From: Snodgrassella alvi
GTDB lineage: Bacteria > Pseudomonadota > Gammaproteobacteria > Burkholderiales > Neisseriaceae
Assembly (NCBI RefSeq): GCF_040741455.2
Contig: NZ_CP160328.2
Span: forward strand, 1,302,001 to 1,366,000
Direction: 5' to 3'
DNA length: 64,000 nucleotides
The position numbers and the translations under genes were made by a program. Positions 36,622-46,710 of this stretch are shown piece by piece. Under the pieces are notes generated by a model that saw only the letters and a program-made list of their open reading frames with translations, had not been told where the DNA came from and did no database searches. The number at the start of each line of letters is the position of its first letter. Position 1 is the first letter of the stretch.

Positions 36622-38403
36622 CTAAATGTTAACATCAGCTGAACTTCTGTTTTCACCAAACTGCATACGGTGTAGCACTGCATAACGACCGTTTCTGGCT
36701 AACAAATCCTTATGTTTACCTTGCTCAACAATTCTACCCTGATGCATCACCACAATATTGTCAGCAGTTTCAATAGTTGAAAGCCGATGAGCAATAACAA
36801 TTGTAGTCCGATTTTTCATCAGAGTTTCCAGAGCTGATTGAACCAACCTTTCAGATTCTGTATCCAGTGCACTAGTAGCCTCATCCAGAATTAAAATAGG
36901 CGCATCTTTTAACAGTGCACGCGCAATGGCTAGTCTCTGTCTCTGACCACCAGAAAGTTTCATCCCCTGATCACCTACTTGAGTTTGTAAACCTTCAGGC
37001 ATATTACTAATAAAAGACCAAGCATTAGCGGCCTTTGCAGCCTGAATAATATCAGCCTCTGTAGCCTCAGGGCAGCCATAAGTAATATTATTGGCTATAG
37101 TATCATTAAACAAAACAACATCCTGACTAACTAGCGCCATCTGGGAGCGGAGACTTTTTAATTCAAAATCTTTTACATCAATTCCACCAATACTTAAGTG
37201 CCCACTAGTCACATCATAAAACCTTGGAATCAGATTAACTGTAGAGGTTTTACCGCAACCCGACTCACCAACCAACGCAACTACACTGCCCTGTTTAATC
37301 GTCAGACTCAAATGATCAATCGCGTTTTTATTTGCTTCACCGTAACGTAATGTTACATTATTAAAAGTTATATCACCTATCGGTGAAACAAGCTGTTTTA
37401 CCCCAAGATCTTTTTCTTCAGGCTCGTCCAGAAAATGGAAAACACTATCTGCAGCCATCAAACCTGTCTGCAACACACTAGACATATTAGTAATTCGCTT
37501 TAATGGATCAAACATCATCAGCATAGCTGATAGAAAAGACATAAAATCACCGGCAGTAAATCCTGCATGACTGGCTCTTTTAGCAGCAACATACAAAATA
37601 ATCGATAAAGAAGTTGCAATTAATAATTGCGTCACAGCACTGCCTATAGAAGTATAAGACTGGCGTCTTACTGCAAGGCTTCGTAATGCTTTATTTGTCT
37701 TTTCCAAACGATTCTGTTCATAATTTTGACCGCCATAGATACGTACCACACGAGTACCATCAATGGATTCAGACAAAATCTGCATCACCTGACCAAGATC
37801 ATTTTGACTTCGTGTAACCAATCGACGGATGCGTTTATTAATAATCCTTACACACCACGCAATCAAAGGAATGGTCACAAAAGTAATTAACGTAAGTTGC
37901 CAATCAAGATAAAACAACCAGATTAATAAACCAAGAACGGTAACACCGTCTTTAGCAAACACAGTAATCACATCAAAACCGGCTGCAGTAATCCCTTTGG
38001 CGTCATTCGTAATCCGTGACATCATACGCCCACGGCTATTTTCCTGATAATAGCCGATTGGAAGCATCATCATTTTGGCAAACAAATCCCGCTGAATTAC
38101 CTGAACCATCTGATTCGAAATATATGCACTAGTGTATTCATTAATATAATTAGCAATACCACGAAAAATAAATAAACCGACAATTTCAAATGGAACCCAT
38201 TTCATGGCTTCCATGTTTTTTTCGACGAATCCATTATCGATGATTGGTTTCAACAAATAAGCAAACAGAGGCCCTGTTACCCCTACCACAACCATAGCCA
38301 GCACAGAGATAAAGAAATACTTTACAAGTCCCCGCATATAGGGGAACAACCTCTTATACAGATTCTTCGGTGAATAGGCATTGGTTTCTTTACTTTTTTT
38401 CAT
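36622..38403 (-). CDS. msbA: Lipid A-core flippase, ABC exporter MsbA
   Basis: Homodimeric ABC exporter that moves core-linked lipid A across the inner membrane. It has 593 residues. Six membrane helices occupy about residues 15-310, and the nucleotide-binding domain follows: Walker A GESGCGKTS, Q-loop 'ALVSQDVVLFNDT', signature LSGGQRQRLAIARAL and Walker B 'PILILDEATSALD', H-loop 'IVIAHRLST'. MsbA is often found near lipopolysaccharide genes, and here it sits inside the glycan cluster. Without neighbouring evidence of lpxK it is named by sequence alone; a general multidrug exporter is less likely. Confidence 0.85.
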   Translation of the reverse strand: MKKSKETNAYSPKNLYKRLFPYMRGLVKYFFISVLAMVVVGVTGPLFAYLLKPIIDNGFVEKNMEAMKWVPFEIVGLFIFRGIANYINEYTSAYISNQMVQVIQRDLFAKMMMLPIGYYQENSRGRMMSRITNDAKGITAAGFDVITVFAKDGVTVLGLLIWLFYLDWQLTLITFVTIPLIAWCVRIINKRIRRLVTRSQNDLGQVMQILSESIDGTRVVRIYGGQNYEQNRLEKTNKALRSLAVRRQSYTSIGSAVTQLLIATSLSIILYVAAKRASHAGFTAGDFMSFLSAMLMMFDPLKRITNMSSVLQTGLMAADSVFHFLDEPEEKDLGVKQLVSPIGDITFNNVTLRYGEANKNAIDHLSLTIKQGSVVALVGESGCGKTSTVNLIPRFYDVTSGHLSIGGIDVKDFELKSLRSQMALVSQDVVLFNDTIANNITYGCPEATEADIIQAAKAANAWSFISNMPEGLQTQVGDQGMKLSGGQRQRLAIARALLKDAPILILDEATSALDTESERLVQSALETLMKNRTTIVIAHRLSTIETADNIVVMHQGRIVEQGKHKDLLARNGRYAVLHRMQFGENRSSADVNI

Positions 38404-38876
38404 TCGTTACCTAGAACAATCAAAACATAAATGTTATATAAGTTTAATATAGATCGTTAATACATTGTATTAATCAAAATCTTTCAAATACAAAAACTTT
38501 TAAAATATTAAACACCACAAGCAATTATCCAAGCTAATTATCCTATCTAGCCTAAATCATCACATCAATCATAACTAAGTATATTCTACCAAAACAAGAA
38601 AATCTTGCATGGAAAGTTTAAAAAGATTCATATTTATTGATAATAAAAATATTGATTAGTTAATATTAAAATTATGAGAACATCTATATTAGATAATAAT
38701 AAATTTAATTATAAACAAACATATTTATTCTTAGAAAATAAACAATGTCTAGTAATCAATTAAAACTTTCTAAATAAAATTTAATACCAAATAATCTCGC
38801 AAGATTGATTAAAAAAAACACAACACTTAAAATAATTAGTTTCAAATTGCCAAAAACTCTAGTTTGAATTTGTTTC
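38404..38876. other. Very AT-rich intergenic region between msbA and paralogue 2
   Basis: About 470 bp, almost all A and T, with no ORF or clear site. It marks the left border of the strikingly AT-rich block that runs to about 48.3 kb. Confidence 0.6.
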
Positions 38877-39875
38877 ATGAGAAATAAAACTATTTTATTA
38901 GCCATGCCACCAAGTAATGGTATCGTAGACTTAATTGCAAAAAATTTGCAATTTCATGGGTATGAAGTATTTCGTGTGGATAGCATATTAGATTTTGAAT
39001 ATGCAAGCATCAAAGACCGAATATCCAATTTTTTTATAAAGCATGCCTTACGTAACAATAATTACAAAGAAAAATTGAAAGCGAAACAATGTTTAAATAA
39101 AGCAGAATTACTAATTGGAAACAAACAATATGATTACACTATTGTTATCCGACCAGATTTATACCCTAAAAGTGTTTTAGAAATGTTAAAACAGCAAACC
39201 AAAATTAAATTTATAGGATATCAATGGGATGGACTTAAAAGATTTCCGGTAATAAATCTTATACATTTATTTGATAAGTTCTATATATTCGATCATACAG
39301 ATATAATAAATAAAGAATATAAAAAATACCATCTACATAAGACTACAAATTTTTATTTTGATATGCTTACGCCCCAAAATATAAAAAATGATGTGATGCA
39401 GGCTTATTATATTGGAGATCATCAAACTTGTCGCGTACAAGCAATTGAGCAATGCATAACAAATCTTACTGCCAATGGAATTAAAACAAAGTTTATTATC
39501 CCTACAAGCAAAAGAAAAGATATTAATTGCTATCAATCTAAGCATATCATTTTTGGCAAAGAAAACCGAATTAATTATTTTGAAAATTTAAAAAATGTGA
39601 ATTCATCAGATATACTGGTCGACTTTGTAGTTGGAGGACATCATGGTCTTTCTTTTCGTCATTTTGAAGCTCTTTATTATCAAAAAAAATTAATTACAAC
39701 AAATATATATGTTAAAAATTATGATTTCTATCATCCAGAAAATATATATATATGGGAAGATAAAACACATAATGATATTAAAGATTTTCTAAAAGAACCT
39801 TTTAAACCAATAAAAGCAGAAATATTCCAAAAATATAGTTTCAAAAACTGGATAGAACAAATCCTTTACTCATAA
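38877..39875 (+). CDS. Uncharacterised GT-B-like protein, paralogue 2 of 3
   Basis: A 332-residue relative of the 35313 protein, more diverged. It keeps the diagnostic segments 'TILLAMPPSNGI', 'YDYTIVIRPDLYP', 'FIGYQWDGLKRFPV', 'TNFYFDMLTPQ', 'GLSFRHFEALYYQKKLIT' and 'YDFYHPENIYIW'. It lacks the Asn-Pro-Ile-His before the GLSFR motif, replaced by VGGHH, and is about 25 residues shorter. GT-B-type transferase is inferred only. The gene has no ribosome site and lies in very AT-rich DNA. Confidence 0.6.
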   Translation: MRNKTILLAMPPSNGIVDLIAKNLQFHGYEVFRVDSILDFEYASIKDRISNFFIKHALRNNNYKEKLKAKQCLNKAELLIGNKQYDYTIVIRPDLYPKSVLEMLKQQTKIKFIGYQWDGLKRFPVINLIHLFDKFYIFDHTDIINKEYKKYHLHKTTNFYFDMLTPQNIKNDVMQAYYIGDHQTCRVQAIEQCITNLTANGIKTKFIIPTSKRKDINCYQSKHIIFGKENRINYFENLKNVNSSDILVDFVVGGHHGLSFRHFEALYYQKKLITTNIYVKNYDFYHPENIYIWEDKTHNDIKDFLKEPFKPIKAEIFQKYSFKNWIEQILYS

Positions 39876-40086
39876 GCTTAATAAGGTAAACTATTAAAAT
39901 ATAACAAATACCTATAAATTTTTTGTTTTATATGATTTTTTATATACAATTTGCTCGTAAAAAGTTATACTAAAAAATTGATTTAAATAAATTTTACAAC
40001 TAGCAATTTTTCTGACGCAAAGTAATAAGTAAGCAAAATTGTGAAATATTGTTATCATGATTATTAGGTTTTTGGTGTGACGCATT

Positions 40087-42213
40087 ATGAATTCAACCGA
40101 CTTTCAATCTATTCTTACCTCTGCGCAACAATACTATGCGCAAAATTTACAAAAAATTGATCAAACATATATTAATAATGTTTTAGAAAAATCTAATGAC
40201 TTTGAAGTAATATCTTTTGATATTTTTGATACGCTTTTAACTCGATTATTTGAATGTCCTATTGACTTATTCGCTTACGTAGAAAATCAGCTCCAAGTGA
40301 ATAATAGTAATTTAAAAGATTTTGCTAGAAATAGACTCCTAGCAGAAGCACAAATACGAGATATTTTGCATCGTCAAAAAAATAGAGATGAAGTGACATT
40401 AGATGAGATTTATGACTATCTTTTTGATACAAATAAATATAATACAAGTTTACTAAATAAAGCAAAAAAGCTAGAGCTAATAGCCGAGATAGATAGCAAT
40501 ATCAGTATAGAAGATAATAAAAAACTAATTTTAGAATTAAAAAAGCTTGGTAAAAAAATTATATTTGTTTCTGATATTTATTTATCTAAACAATTTATTG
40601 AAACTCTTCTTGAAAAGAATCATTTAAACTTATATGACGAATTATATGTCTCATCTGACTTATTATCATCAAAACATAGTGGAAGAATTTGGAAATATGT
40701 TTTAGAAAACAATACAGGCTATAAAATATTACATATAGGCGATAATAAAGTTGCAGATGTTATACAACCTAGAAAATTTCATATAAATACTTATCATTAT
40801 AAGCGATTTTTAGGACAAAGAAGATTAGGTGCACAGCTTTGTCAAGAAGTAGTCCCTTTTTCATTAATGAATAAGGTGTATCATTTAACTAATGGTATCT
40901 ACTCTTTGAAAGAGTTTAATGAAGATTCATTCTGGAATGGTTTAGGGGAAACACTTGGGGCTTTAATTTTATATAGTTATACTTCATGGTTAAAAAAACA
41001 TATTAAAAAAAATGAAATCAACCACATTTATTTTTGTGCAAGAGATGCACAATTAATTCAGAAAGTATGGCAATTACTAGATTTAGATAAAGAATGTAAT
41101 ACAACTTCCAGCTATCTCTATCTTTCAAGGAAAGTCTTACGCTTTCCTACATATTACATAGAACTTAAACAAAATGGAAAACTTTCAAGTGACTCTTTGA
41201 CTTCAATAGTGAATGAATCATTACAACATACCGATACTTATATAACATATTTTAATCGTTTAGGAATCGATGCGCAAGATATCTTAAATACTAATTTTGT
41301 TCAGAAATTTGGTTCAATCAAAAATGCTTTTGATTTTAAAAAAATTGACAAATTAAAAATATTTATACAACAAGAATTAACTTCTATTTTGTTAAAAAAA
41401 TTTGAAGAAGAATATACAGAATCAATAGAATATTTCAAACAAGAAGGGTTATTTGAAGTAAATAAAAAAATAGCGATAATAGATTTAGGTTGGAGTGGCT
41501 CAATTCAATTGGCATTGAGTAAATTTCGTTCACATATGGGTATCGAAAGTAAAATATATGGATTCTATTATGGGTTATTTGGACAAACTGCTTCAGGAAG
41601 ACTTTATAAAAATGGTCCAATGAAAGCTGCTTTTTTTAATATTTTTTCTTCTATATCCGAAAAAAAATTATATCAAAATTGTGTAAATATTTTAGAAAAC
41701 TTACATTCAGCAGATCATGAAACTACCATAGGTTATAAGAAAGATGAGAAAGATATTTATCCTTGTTTAAAGGATGATAAAAAAAGTATTTATATTGAAC
41801 AATATCTCCAAAAAATTTCTATCTTTCAGAAAGGTGTGTTAAGTACAATTGAAAAATGGAAAAAAAATAAATCCGTTTATGGTTTGCAAAAAAATTATAT
41901 CAATACCGAAGTTGCAAAAGCAGCAATTTTTCAAGTTTGTATTTCTCCTCTTAGATACGAACAAACATATTTGGGAAGAATTAAACATTCTGCACTTTTT
42001 GATCATCAAATAATGCAATGTTTAATAAACCAACAATTACCTCAGAATATAAAACAAGTCCGATTTTCATTTGGGGGACCGGGAGGATGGCAATGTGGTA
42101 CAATTCAGTATTGGAAAGAAAATCGTAAAAAAATTAAACCGCAAGTATATCAATTTGCCCTCCAATATTTTAATGAATATCCTAAGTTAATTAAAAATTT
42201 TATTGAAAACTAA
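40087..42213 (+). CDS. HAD-domain fusion protein of surface-glycan clusters
   Basis: A 708-residue protein of two parts. Residues about 38-240 form a HAD-type phosphatase fold: motif I 'VISFDIFDTLLTR' (Asp45, Asp48), motif II 'IIFVSDIYLSKQF', and motif IV 'ILHIGDNKVADV'. The C-terminal 450 residues have no fold I can name, but carry 'IYFCARDAQLI', 'IAIIDLGWSGSIQLAL' and 'RFSFGGPGGWQCG'. Similar HAD fusions occur in O-antigen clusters. The protein may remove or transfer a phosphate group on a glycan. GT2 and pyruvyl transferase genes follow closely. Confidence 0.6.
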   Translation: MNSTDFQSILTSAQQYYAQNLQKIDQTYINNVLEKSNDFEVISFDIFDTLLTRLFECPIDLFAYVENQLQVNNSNLKDFARNRLLAEAQIRDILHRQKNRDEVTLDEIYDYLFDTNKYNTSLLNKAKKLELIAEIDSNISIEDNKKLILELKKLGKKIIFVSDIYLSKQFIETLLEKNHLNLYDELYVSSDLLSSKHSGRIWKYVLENNTGYKILHIGDNKVADVIQPRKFHINTYHYKRFLGQRRLGAQLCQEVVPFSLMNKVYHLTNGIYSLKEFNEDSFWNGLGETLGALILYSYTSWLKKHIKKNEINHIYFCARDAQLIQKVWQLLDLDKECNTTSSYLYLSRKVLRFPTYYIELKQNGKLSSDSLTSIVNESLQHTDTYITYFNRLGIDAQDILNTNFVQKFGSIKNAFDFKKIDKLKIFIQQELTSILLKKFEEEYTESIEYFKQEGLFEVNKKIAIIDLGWSGSIQLALSKFRSHMGIESKIYGFYYGLFGQTASGRLYKNGPMKAAFFNIFSSISEKKLYQNCVNILENLHSADHETTIGYKKDEKDIYPCLKDDKKSIYIEQYLQKISIFQKGVLSTIEKWKKNKSVYGLQKNYINTEVAKAAIFQVCISPLRYEQTYLGRIKHSALFDHQIMQCLINQQLPQNIKQVRFSFGGPGGWQCGTIQYWKENRKKIKPQVYQFALQYFNEYPKLIKNFIEN

Positions 42214-42215
42214 TT

Positions 42216-43241
42216 ATGTTAAAATCAGCAAATCAACAATTATATCCAATAAACTATTTTGAAAACAATACTGTTGACAATCTGAAAAGGGATGGTTCAG
42301 TTGCTATTATAATGAGGACCAAAAATAGGCCCTTATTGTTAACTAGGGCTCTTGAAAGTGTAATTCAACAATCGTATTCTAACTGGCATTTATATTTAAT
42401 CAATGATGGTGGTGATGCTAAAGAAGTAAATGAGTTGGTTGAGATTAATTTACCTTATTTAAAAGACAAAATAACAGTAATTCATAATTCTACTTCTTTA
42501 GGAATGGAAGCTGCATCAAATTGCGGTTTTGATATTGCCACTGAAGAATTCATGGTCGTACATGATGATGATGATTCTTGGCATTATAATTTTTTACAAG
42601 AAACAGTAAATCATTTAAATTCCAACCAAAATGCAGTCGCTGTTGTAACAAAATGTTTAGTTATATATGAAGAAATAAATGTAGACACCGTTAAACAGTT
42701 ACGTACAGAAGATTGGTCTCATTGGCAACAAACTATAGATATAGGGTACTTGTTAAGACAAAATATTACACCACCAATTTGTCTGTTAATTCGCATGAAT
42801 GCGGCAAAGCAAATCGGAAAATTCAATGATCAGCTTCCAGTGCTAGGGGACTGGGATTACAATCTAAGATTATTTAGAATAGGTGAAATACATTCTATAA
42901 ATGAACAATTGGCTTTTTATCATTTAAGGGCTTCTTCTAATAATATATATGGTAATTCAGTCTGCGCGGGGGCAAACCTGCATCATAAATATCAGATAGA
43001 ATATAGAAACTCAATTGTTAGAAAGGCTTTATCTGATAATTCAGCAAATTATGGTATTTTACATTTACTTTTAAACGAAATGGATAAAAAAAATACTGAA
43101 TTAACAAATAAAATTAATGAATTAAATCATAAAATAAATGATATTCAAGGCAATGTGTGGTATTTAAGAAGAAAATCATTTCCTCTGAAAACAATTGCAG
43201 CAAAAATTAGGGATACAATAAGAAAATGGAAGAAAAAATAA
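42216..43241 (+). CDS. Glycosyltransferase family 2
   Basis: A 341-residue GT2 protein. Motifs: 'VAIIMRTKNRPLLLTRALESV', 'LYLINDGGDAKEV', 'EFMVVHDDDDSWHYNF' (DDD metal site) and 'LPVLGDWDYNLRLF', the ED-like catalytic base region. The C-terminal tail (from about residue 285) is a charged coiled coil with repeated Lys/Asn/Glu (KKNTELTNKINELNHKIND). The gene starts 2 bp after the HAD-fusion gene stop and ends in an overlap of 16 bp with the next gene, so the three are one operon. Confidence 0.85.
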   Translation: MLKSANQQLYPINYFENNTVDNLKRDGSVAIIMRTKNRPLLLTRALESVIQQSYSNWHLYLINDGGDAKEVNELVEINLPYLKDKITVIHNSTSLGMEAASNCGFDIATEEFMVVHDDDDSWHYNFLQETVNHLNSNQNAVAVVTKCLVIYEEINVDTVKQLRTEDWSHWQQTIDIGYLLRQNITPPICLLIRMNAAKQIGKFNDQLPVLGDWDYNLRLFRIGEIHSINEQLAFYHLRASSNNIYGNSVCAGANLHHKYQIEYRNSIVRKALSDNSANYGILHLLLNEMDKKNTELTNKINELNHKINDIQGNVWYLRRKSFPLKTIAAKIRDTIRKWKKK

Positions 43242-44038
43242 AAAAAATTAATATAATTAATTTATTGACGTTGTTTTTAGATAAAAAATTTTATTATTGG
43301 AGTAATCCTGGCAATTCTGGTGATGCATTGATAGCTCATTCTACTTATTTATTATTTGATTCTTTAAATCTTAATTATGAAATAATAAATGATACATCAC
43401 TACTCAAAAATCAAACCATATTATTTGCTGGTGGTGGTAATTTAGTTGAAGGAAAATACGATGAAATGTATAAAGAGATTTTAAAATCTGTCAAGAATAA
43501 TTCCTGTATTGTTCTTCCACATACAGTTTTAGGGTATCCTAATTTATTGAATGAAACTTTTGGAAATTTAAAGATTCTTTGTAGAGAAAATTATTCCTTT
43601 AATAACTGTATTTCTAGCCAAGCTAATATGGATAATGTATATTTATCTGATGATATGGCTTTTTATTTCCCGAAATACTATTTTTCAAATTTTGAACAAA
43701 AAGGAATAGGCACCGCATACTGCTTTAGAACTGATGGAGAATCAGCAAATCTATTCGATTTACCAAGAAACAATATGGATATTTCTTTATCTTGGAATGG
43801 AAGTCTATGGTCTAATAAACATCTAGCTAAACATGTTTCGTTAAGTTTAGCTGGCTATTTGTCGAATTTTGAGACCATTGAAACAGATCGTCTTCATATT
43901 GGAATACTAGGTTCTATATTAAAGAAAAAAGTAAAATTATTTGCAAATAATTATTTTAAAAATAAAGCTGTTTATGAAAATTCGTTATTAGAACAGTATC
44001 CTCATACTTGTTTTATAGATATTAATCATCTCCATTAA
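43226..44038 (+). CDS. Polysaccharide pyruvyl transferase family protein
   Basis: A 270-residue protein of the PF04230-like pyruvyl transferase group. 'NPGNSGDALIAHSTYLLF' at the start and 'TDRLHIGILGSILKKKVKLF' near the end are the two conserved blocks (the TDRLH motif carries the catalytic His). Such enzymes add a pyruvyl ketal to a sugar, or in some family members act as phosphate or glycerol transferases. It overlaps the GT2 gene by 16 bp and ends just before a strong hairpin shared with the convergent paralogue 3. Confidence 0.8.
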   Translation: MEEKIKKINIINLLTLFLDKKFYYWSNPGNSGDALIAHSTYLLFDSLNLNYEIINDTSLLKNQTILFAGGGNLVEGKYDEMYKEILKSVKNNSCIVLPHTVLGYPNLLNETFGNLKILCRENYSFNNCISSQANMDNVYLSDDMAFYFPKYYFSNFEQKGIGTAYCFRTDGESANLFDLPRNNMDISLSWNGSLWSNKHLAKHVSLSLAGYLSNFETIETDRLHIGILGSILKKKVKLFANNYFKNKAVYENSLLEQYPHTCFIDINHLH

Positions 44039-44072
44039 GAGTATCTGAATAAATTTGTTATATCATTAGTAT

Positions 44073-44109
44073 AAATAGAGTATGTTAATTTTTTTAATAT
44101 ACTCTATTT
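44073..44109. terminator. Bidirectional terminator hairpin
   Basis: Arms AAATAGAGTAT / ATACTCTATTT pair over 11 bp, with an extra inner TTAA/TTAA pairing and a T-rich loop. It lies between the convergent pyruvyl transferase gene and paralogue 3. The end is AT-rich on both sides. Confidence 0.65.
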
Positions 44110-44123
44110 AATAATATTTAGTT

Positions 44124-45170
44124 TTATTGTGGTAAGGTAATTTTTTGATATGAATCTAGGTTTAAAATATTCTTTATCCAATTGCCAAAACTATATTTTT
44201 GTATGATTTCAGAATCAATTACAACCATCGGTTTAGCAAGAAATTCTGATAAAAGATTGTAATTTTGTTTTTCCCAAATCATTATATTATTGGGATGAAA
44301 AAAATCATAATATTGAACGAATGGATTAGTTGTAATCAATTTTTTTTGATAATATATTGCTTCAAAAACCCTGAATGATAAACCATGATGTATGGGATTA
44401 ACTATATCAACTAAAATATCTGAATAATTAATATTAGATATATTTTCATGAAAGCTTAATTTATTTTTAGCTCCAAAAGTAATAAGATTTTTTTGTTTAT
44501 ATTTAGAAATTTTCCAAGGATCGTCTGTTGGAATTATGAATTTTAATTGAATATTATTTTTATTTAATTCAAATGCACAACTATCAATTGCACTTATCCG
44601 TTCATCTATATGTGACCCAACAAAATAAGCAATTTTTCCGGTATGACCAATAGGTGCAGGTTTGTTAACATCAAAATAAAAATTTGTTATTCCACTCAAA
44701 TGGAATTTCTTAAAATCATTGTTTTGGATATCGTTAGAATCAAATACATAAAAACTATCAAATAAATCAATAGTTGCCAAAACTGCTGGAAACCGGGTTA
44801 AACCATCCCACTGATATCCTATCATTGATTTAGTAACCCTTGTTTTAATGAGTTGCAACAATTTTAAAGGATAAGTATCAGGTCTTATGATTAAAGCATA
44901 ATCATATTGTTTAGACGATAAATACATTTTTGTATTATCGACTAACAATTTTTCTTTAAGCAAATGTTTATATGAATAATCCCTAAAAAAGATTTTACGT
45001 ACTAAATGAAATATTCTATCTAAAACATTTTTATATCTAAAATTTTTAATATATTTAGGGTTGCTATCTACAAATGTAACATCAAATTGATAATATTCCA
45101 AATTTTTTATTATTTCAGCAAAAATATCATTATGCTTTGGCATAGCAAGAATAATCCGCTTTTTAACCAT
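44124..45170 (-). CDS. Uncharacterised GT-B-like protein, paralogue 3 of 3
   Basis: A 348-residue protein, more like paralogue 1 than paralogue 2 is. Shared segments: 'RIILAMPKHNDIF', 'YDYALIIRPDTYP', 'MIGYQWDGLTRFPA', 'ITNFYFDVNKPAP', 'GKIAYFVGSHIDER', 'DIVNPIHHGLSFRVFEAI' and 'YDFFHPNNIMIWEK'. The C-terminal 'KYSFGNWIKNIL' is also common to all three. It is the only one on the minus strand. Its upstream region is shared with rfbB. GT-B transferase is inferred; the true function is unknown. Confidence 0.6.
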   Translation of the reverse strand: MVKKRIILAMPKHNDIFAEIIKNLEYYQFDVTFVDSNPKYIKNFRYKNVLDRIFHLVRKIFFRDYSYKHLLKEKLLVDNTKMYLSSKQYDYALIIRPDTYPLKLLQLIKTRVTKSMIGYQWDGLTRFPAVLATIDLFDSFYVFDSNDIQNNDFKKFHLSGITNFYFDVNKPAPIGHTGKIAYFVGSHIDERISAIDSCAFELNKNNIQLKFIIPTDDPWKISKYKQKNLITFGAKNKLSFHENISNINYSDILVDIVNPIHHGLSFRVFEAIYYQKKLITTNPFVQYYDFFHPNNIMIWEKQNYNLLSEFLAKPMVVIDSEIIQKYSFGNWIKNILNLDSYQKITLPQ

Positions 45171-45398
45171 CCAGTAGCCTCAAAAACTTTAATACTTCCT
45201 TTTAATTATACTTTAATCAAATTGATGGTGAAAATATACCCAAAATTTAAGACCTCTATAACACACATTATTTATAGAGTGCATTCTCATGTGCAAAATT
45301 TTATAATACGTATATATAAAGCGTTATCCCTTTTACAAGAGCCATTTCAAAATAATTAATTATTTTTGATTTTCTGAAATAAATGTTGTAGGAATGAA

Positions 45399-46469
45399 AT
45401 GAATATATTAGTTACAGGCGGAGCTGGTTTTATAGGTTCCGCCTTAATCAGATTTTTGATCGAACATACAAATCATCAGGTTTTGAACTTAGATAAATTA
45501 ACCTATGCTGGAAATTTAGAATCTTTATCGTCAATAGCACGAAATCCAAGATATCATTTTTATCAAGCAGATATTATTGACTCCTATGCCCTAGCCAAAA
45601 TTTTTGATAATTTTCAACCTGATGCAGTAATGAATCTGGCGGCAGAAACACATGTCGATAGATCAATTAATGGGGCTTCAAATTTTATTCAGACCAATAT
45701 AATAGGAACATTCCATTTACTAGAATCTTCTCGTATATATTGGCAAAAATTAAGTAAAGAAAAACGGCTATCTTTTCGTTTTCATCATATATCTACTGAC
45801 GAAGTATTCGGAGACCTCAAAGATAGTAGTCTTTTTTTTACAGAAATGACACCTTATGCACCTAGCTCACCATATTCTGCCAGTAAAGCCAGTTCAGACC
45901 ACCTTGTTCGAGCATGGTACCGCACGTATGGTCTGCCCATTATACTTACAAATTGCTCTAATAATTATGGTCCTTATCATTTTCCAGAAAAACTTATACC
46001 GCTTAGTATCTTGAATGCTTTATCCGGCAAATTATTACCAATATACGGTAATGGTGAGCAGATAAGAGATTGGTTGTATGTTGATGATCATGTAAGAGCA
46101 CTTTATACCGTTTTGACAAAAGGTAAAACCGGTGAGAGCTACAATATTGGTGGGCACAACGAACAAAAAAACATCGATGTTGTTAACCAAATATGTGATC
46201 TACTTGAAAAATTAGCTCCAAAAAAACCCATTGGAATTAATAAGTATAGAGATCTCATTACATATGTTAAAGATAGGCCTGGACATGACATTCGTTATGC
46301 AATAGATGCTAGTAAGATTAAGAATGAACTAGGCTGGGTACCAAAAGAAAGTTTTACCTCAGGTTTAACCAAAACTGTTAAATGGTATATTGAAAATCCA
46401 GTATGGGTAAAAAACATACAAACTGGAGAATATAAAAATTGGATAAAAAAACAATATAATAATATTTGA
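45399..46469 (+). CDS. rfbB: dTDP-glucose 4,6-dehydratase
   Basis: Extended short-chain dehydrogenase that converts dTDP-glucose to dTDP-4-keto-6-deoxyglucose. It has 356 residues. NAD site [13 protein letters not shown] at the start, '[12 protein letters not shown]' with the catalytic Asp/Glu pair, the YxxxK catalytic motif in '[13 protein letters not shown]' and the '[13 protein letters not shown]'-type segment (here [14 protein letters not shown]). First of three dTDP-sugar genes; it is separated from rfbA by 241 bp and has an AT-rich leader shared with paralogue 3. Confidence 0.94.
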   Translation: MNILVTGGAGFIGSALIRFLIEHTNHQVLNLDKLTYAGNLESLSSIARNPRYHFYQADIIDSYALAKIFDNFQPDAVMNLAAETHVDRSINGASNFIQTNIIGTFHLLESSRIYWQKLSKEKRLSFRFHHISTDEVFGDLKDSSLFFTEMTPYAPSSPYSASKASSDHLVRAWYRTYGLPIILTNCSNNYGPYHFPEKLIPLSILNALSGKLLPIYGNGEQIRDWLYVDDHVRALYTVLTKGKTGESYNIGGHNEQKNIDVVNQICDLLEKLAPKKPIGINKYRDLITYVKDRPGHDIRYAIDASKIKNELGWVPKESFTSGLTKTVKWYIENPVWVKNIQTGEYKNWIKKQYNNI

Positions 46470-46710
46470 AGTATATATATAAAACAGTATTTATTGACTA
46501 TATACCACTTTTAAATTGAAATTTAGTTAACAACCTAAATAATTTTAATAAGGTTTGCTTTTTATTAATTTGACAAAATAATTCGCTATAAAACACTTTT
46601 TAATGCACATGCGAAATTAATATACTTAGTTAAAATCAATCTGAAAAATTTACATTTAGGTTATAATATTCCTCTTTTACATTAGCTTAAGACTTGCCAG
46701 AAAGAAAATC

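Noticed and set aside
39740-39760. AT dinucleotide run in paralogue 2 as a microsatellite
   Set aside because: It encodes the conserved ENIYIW segment and fits the frame of the paralogues, so it is not a convincing slippage repeat.
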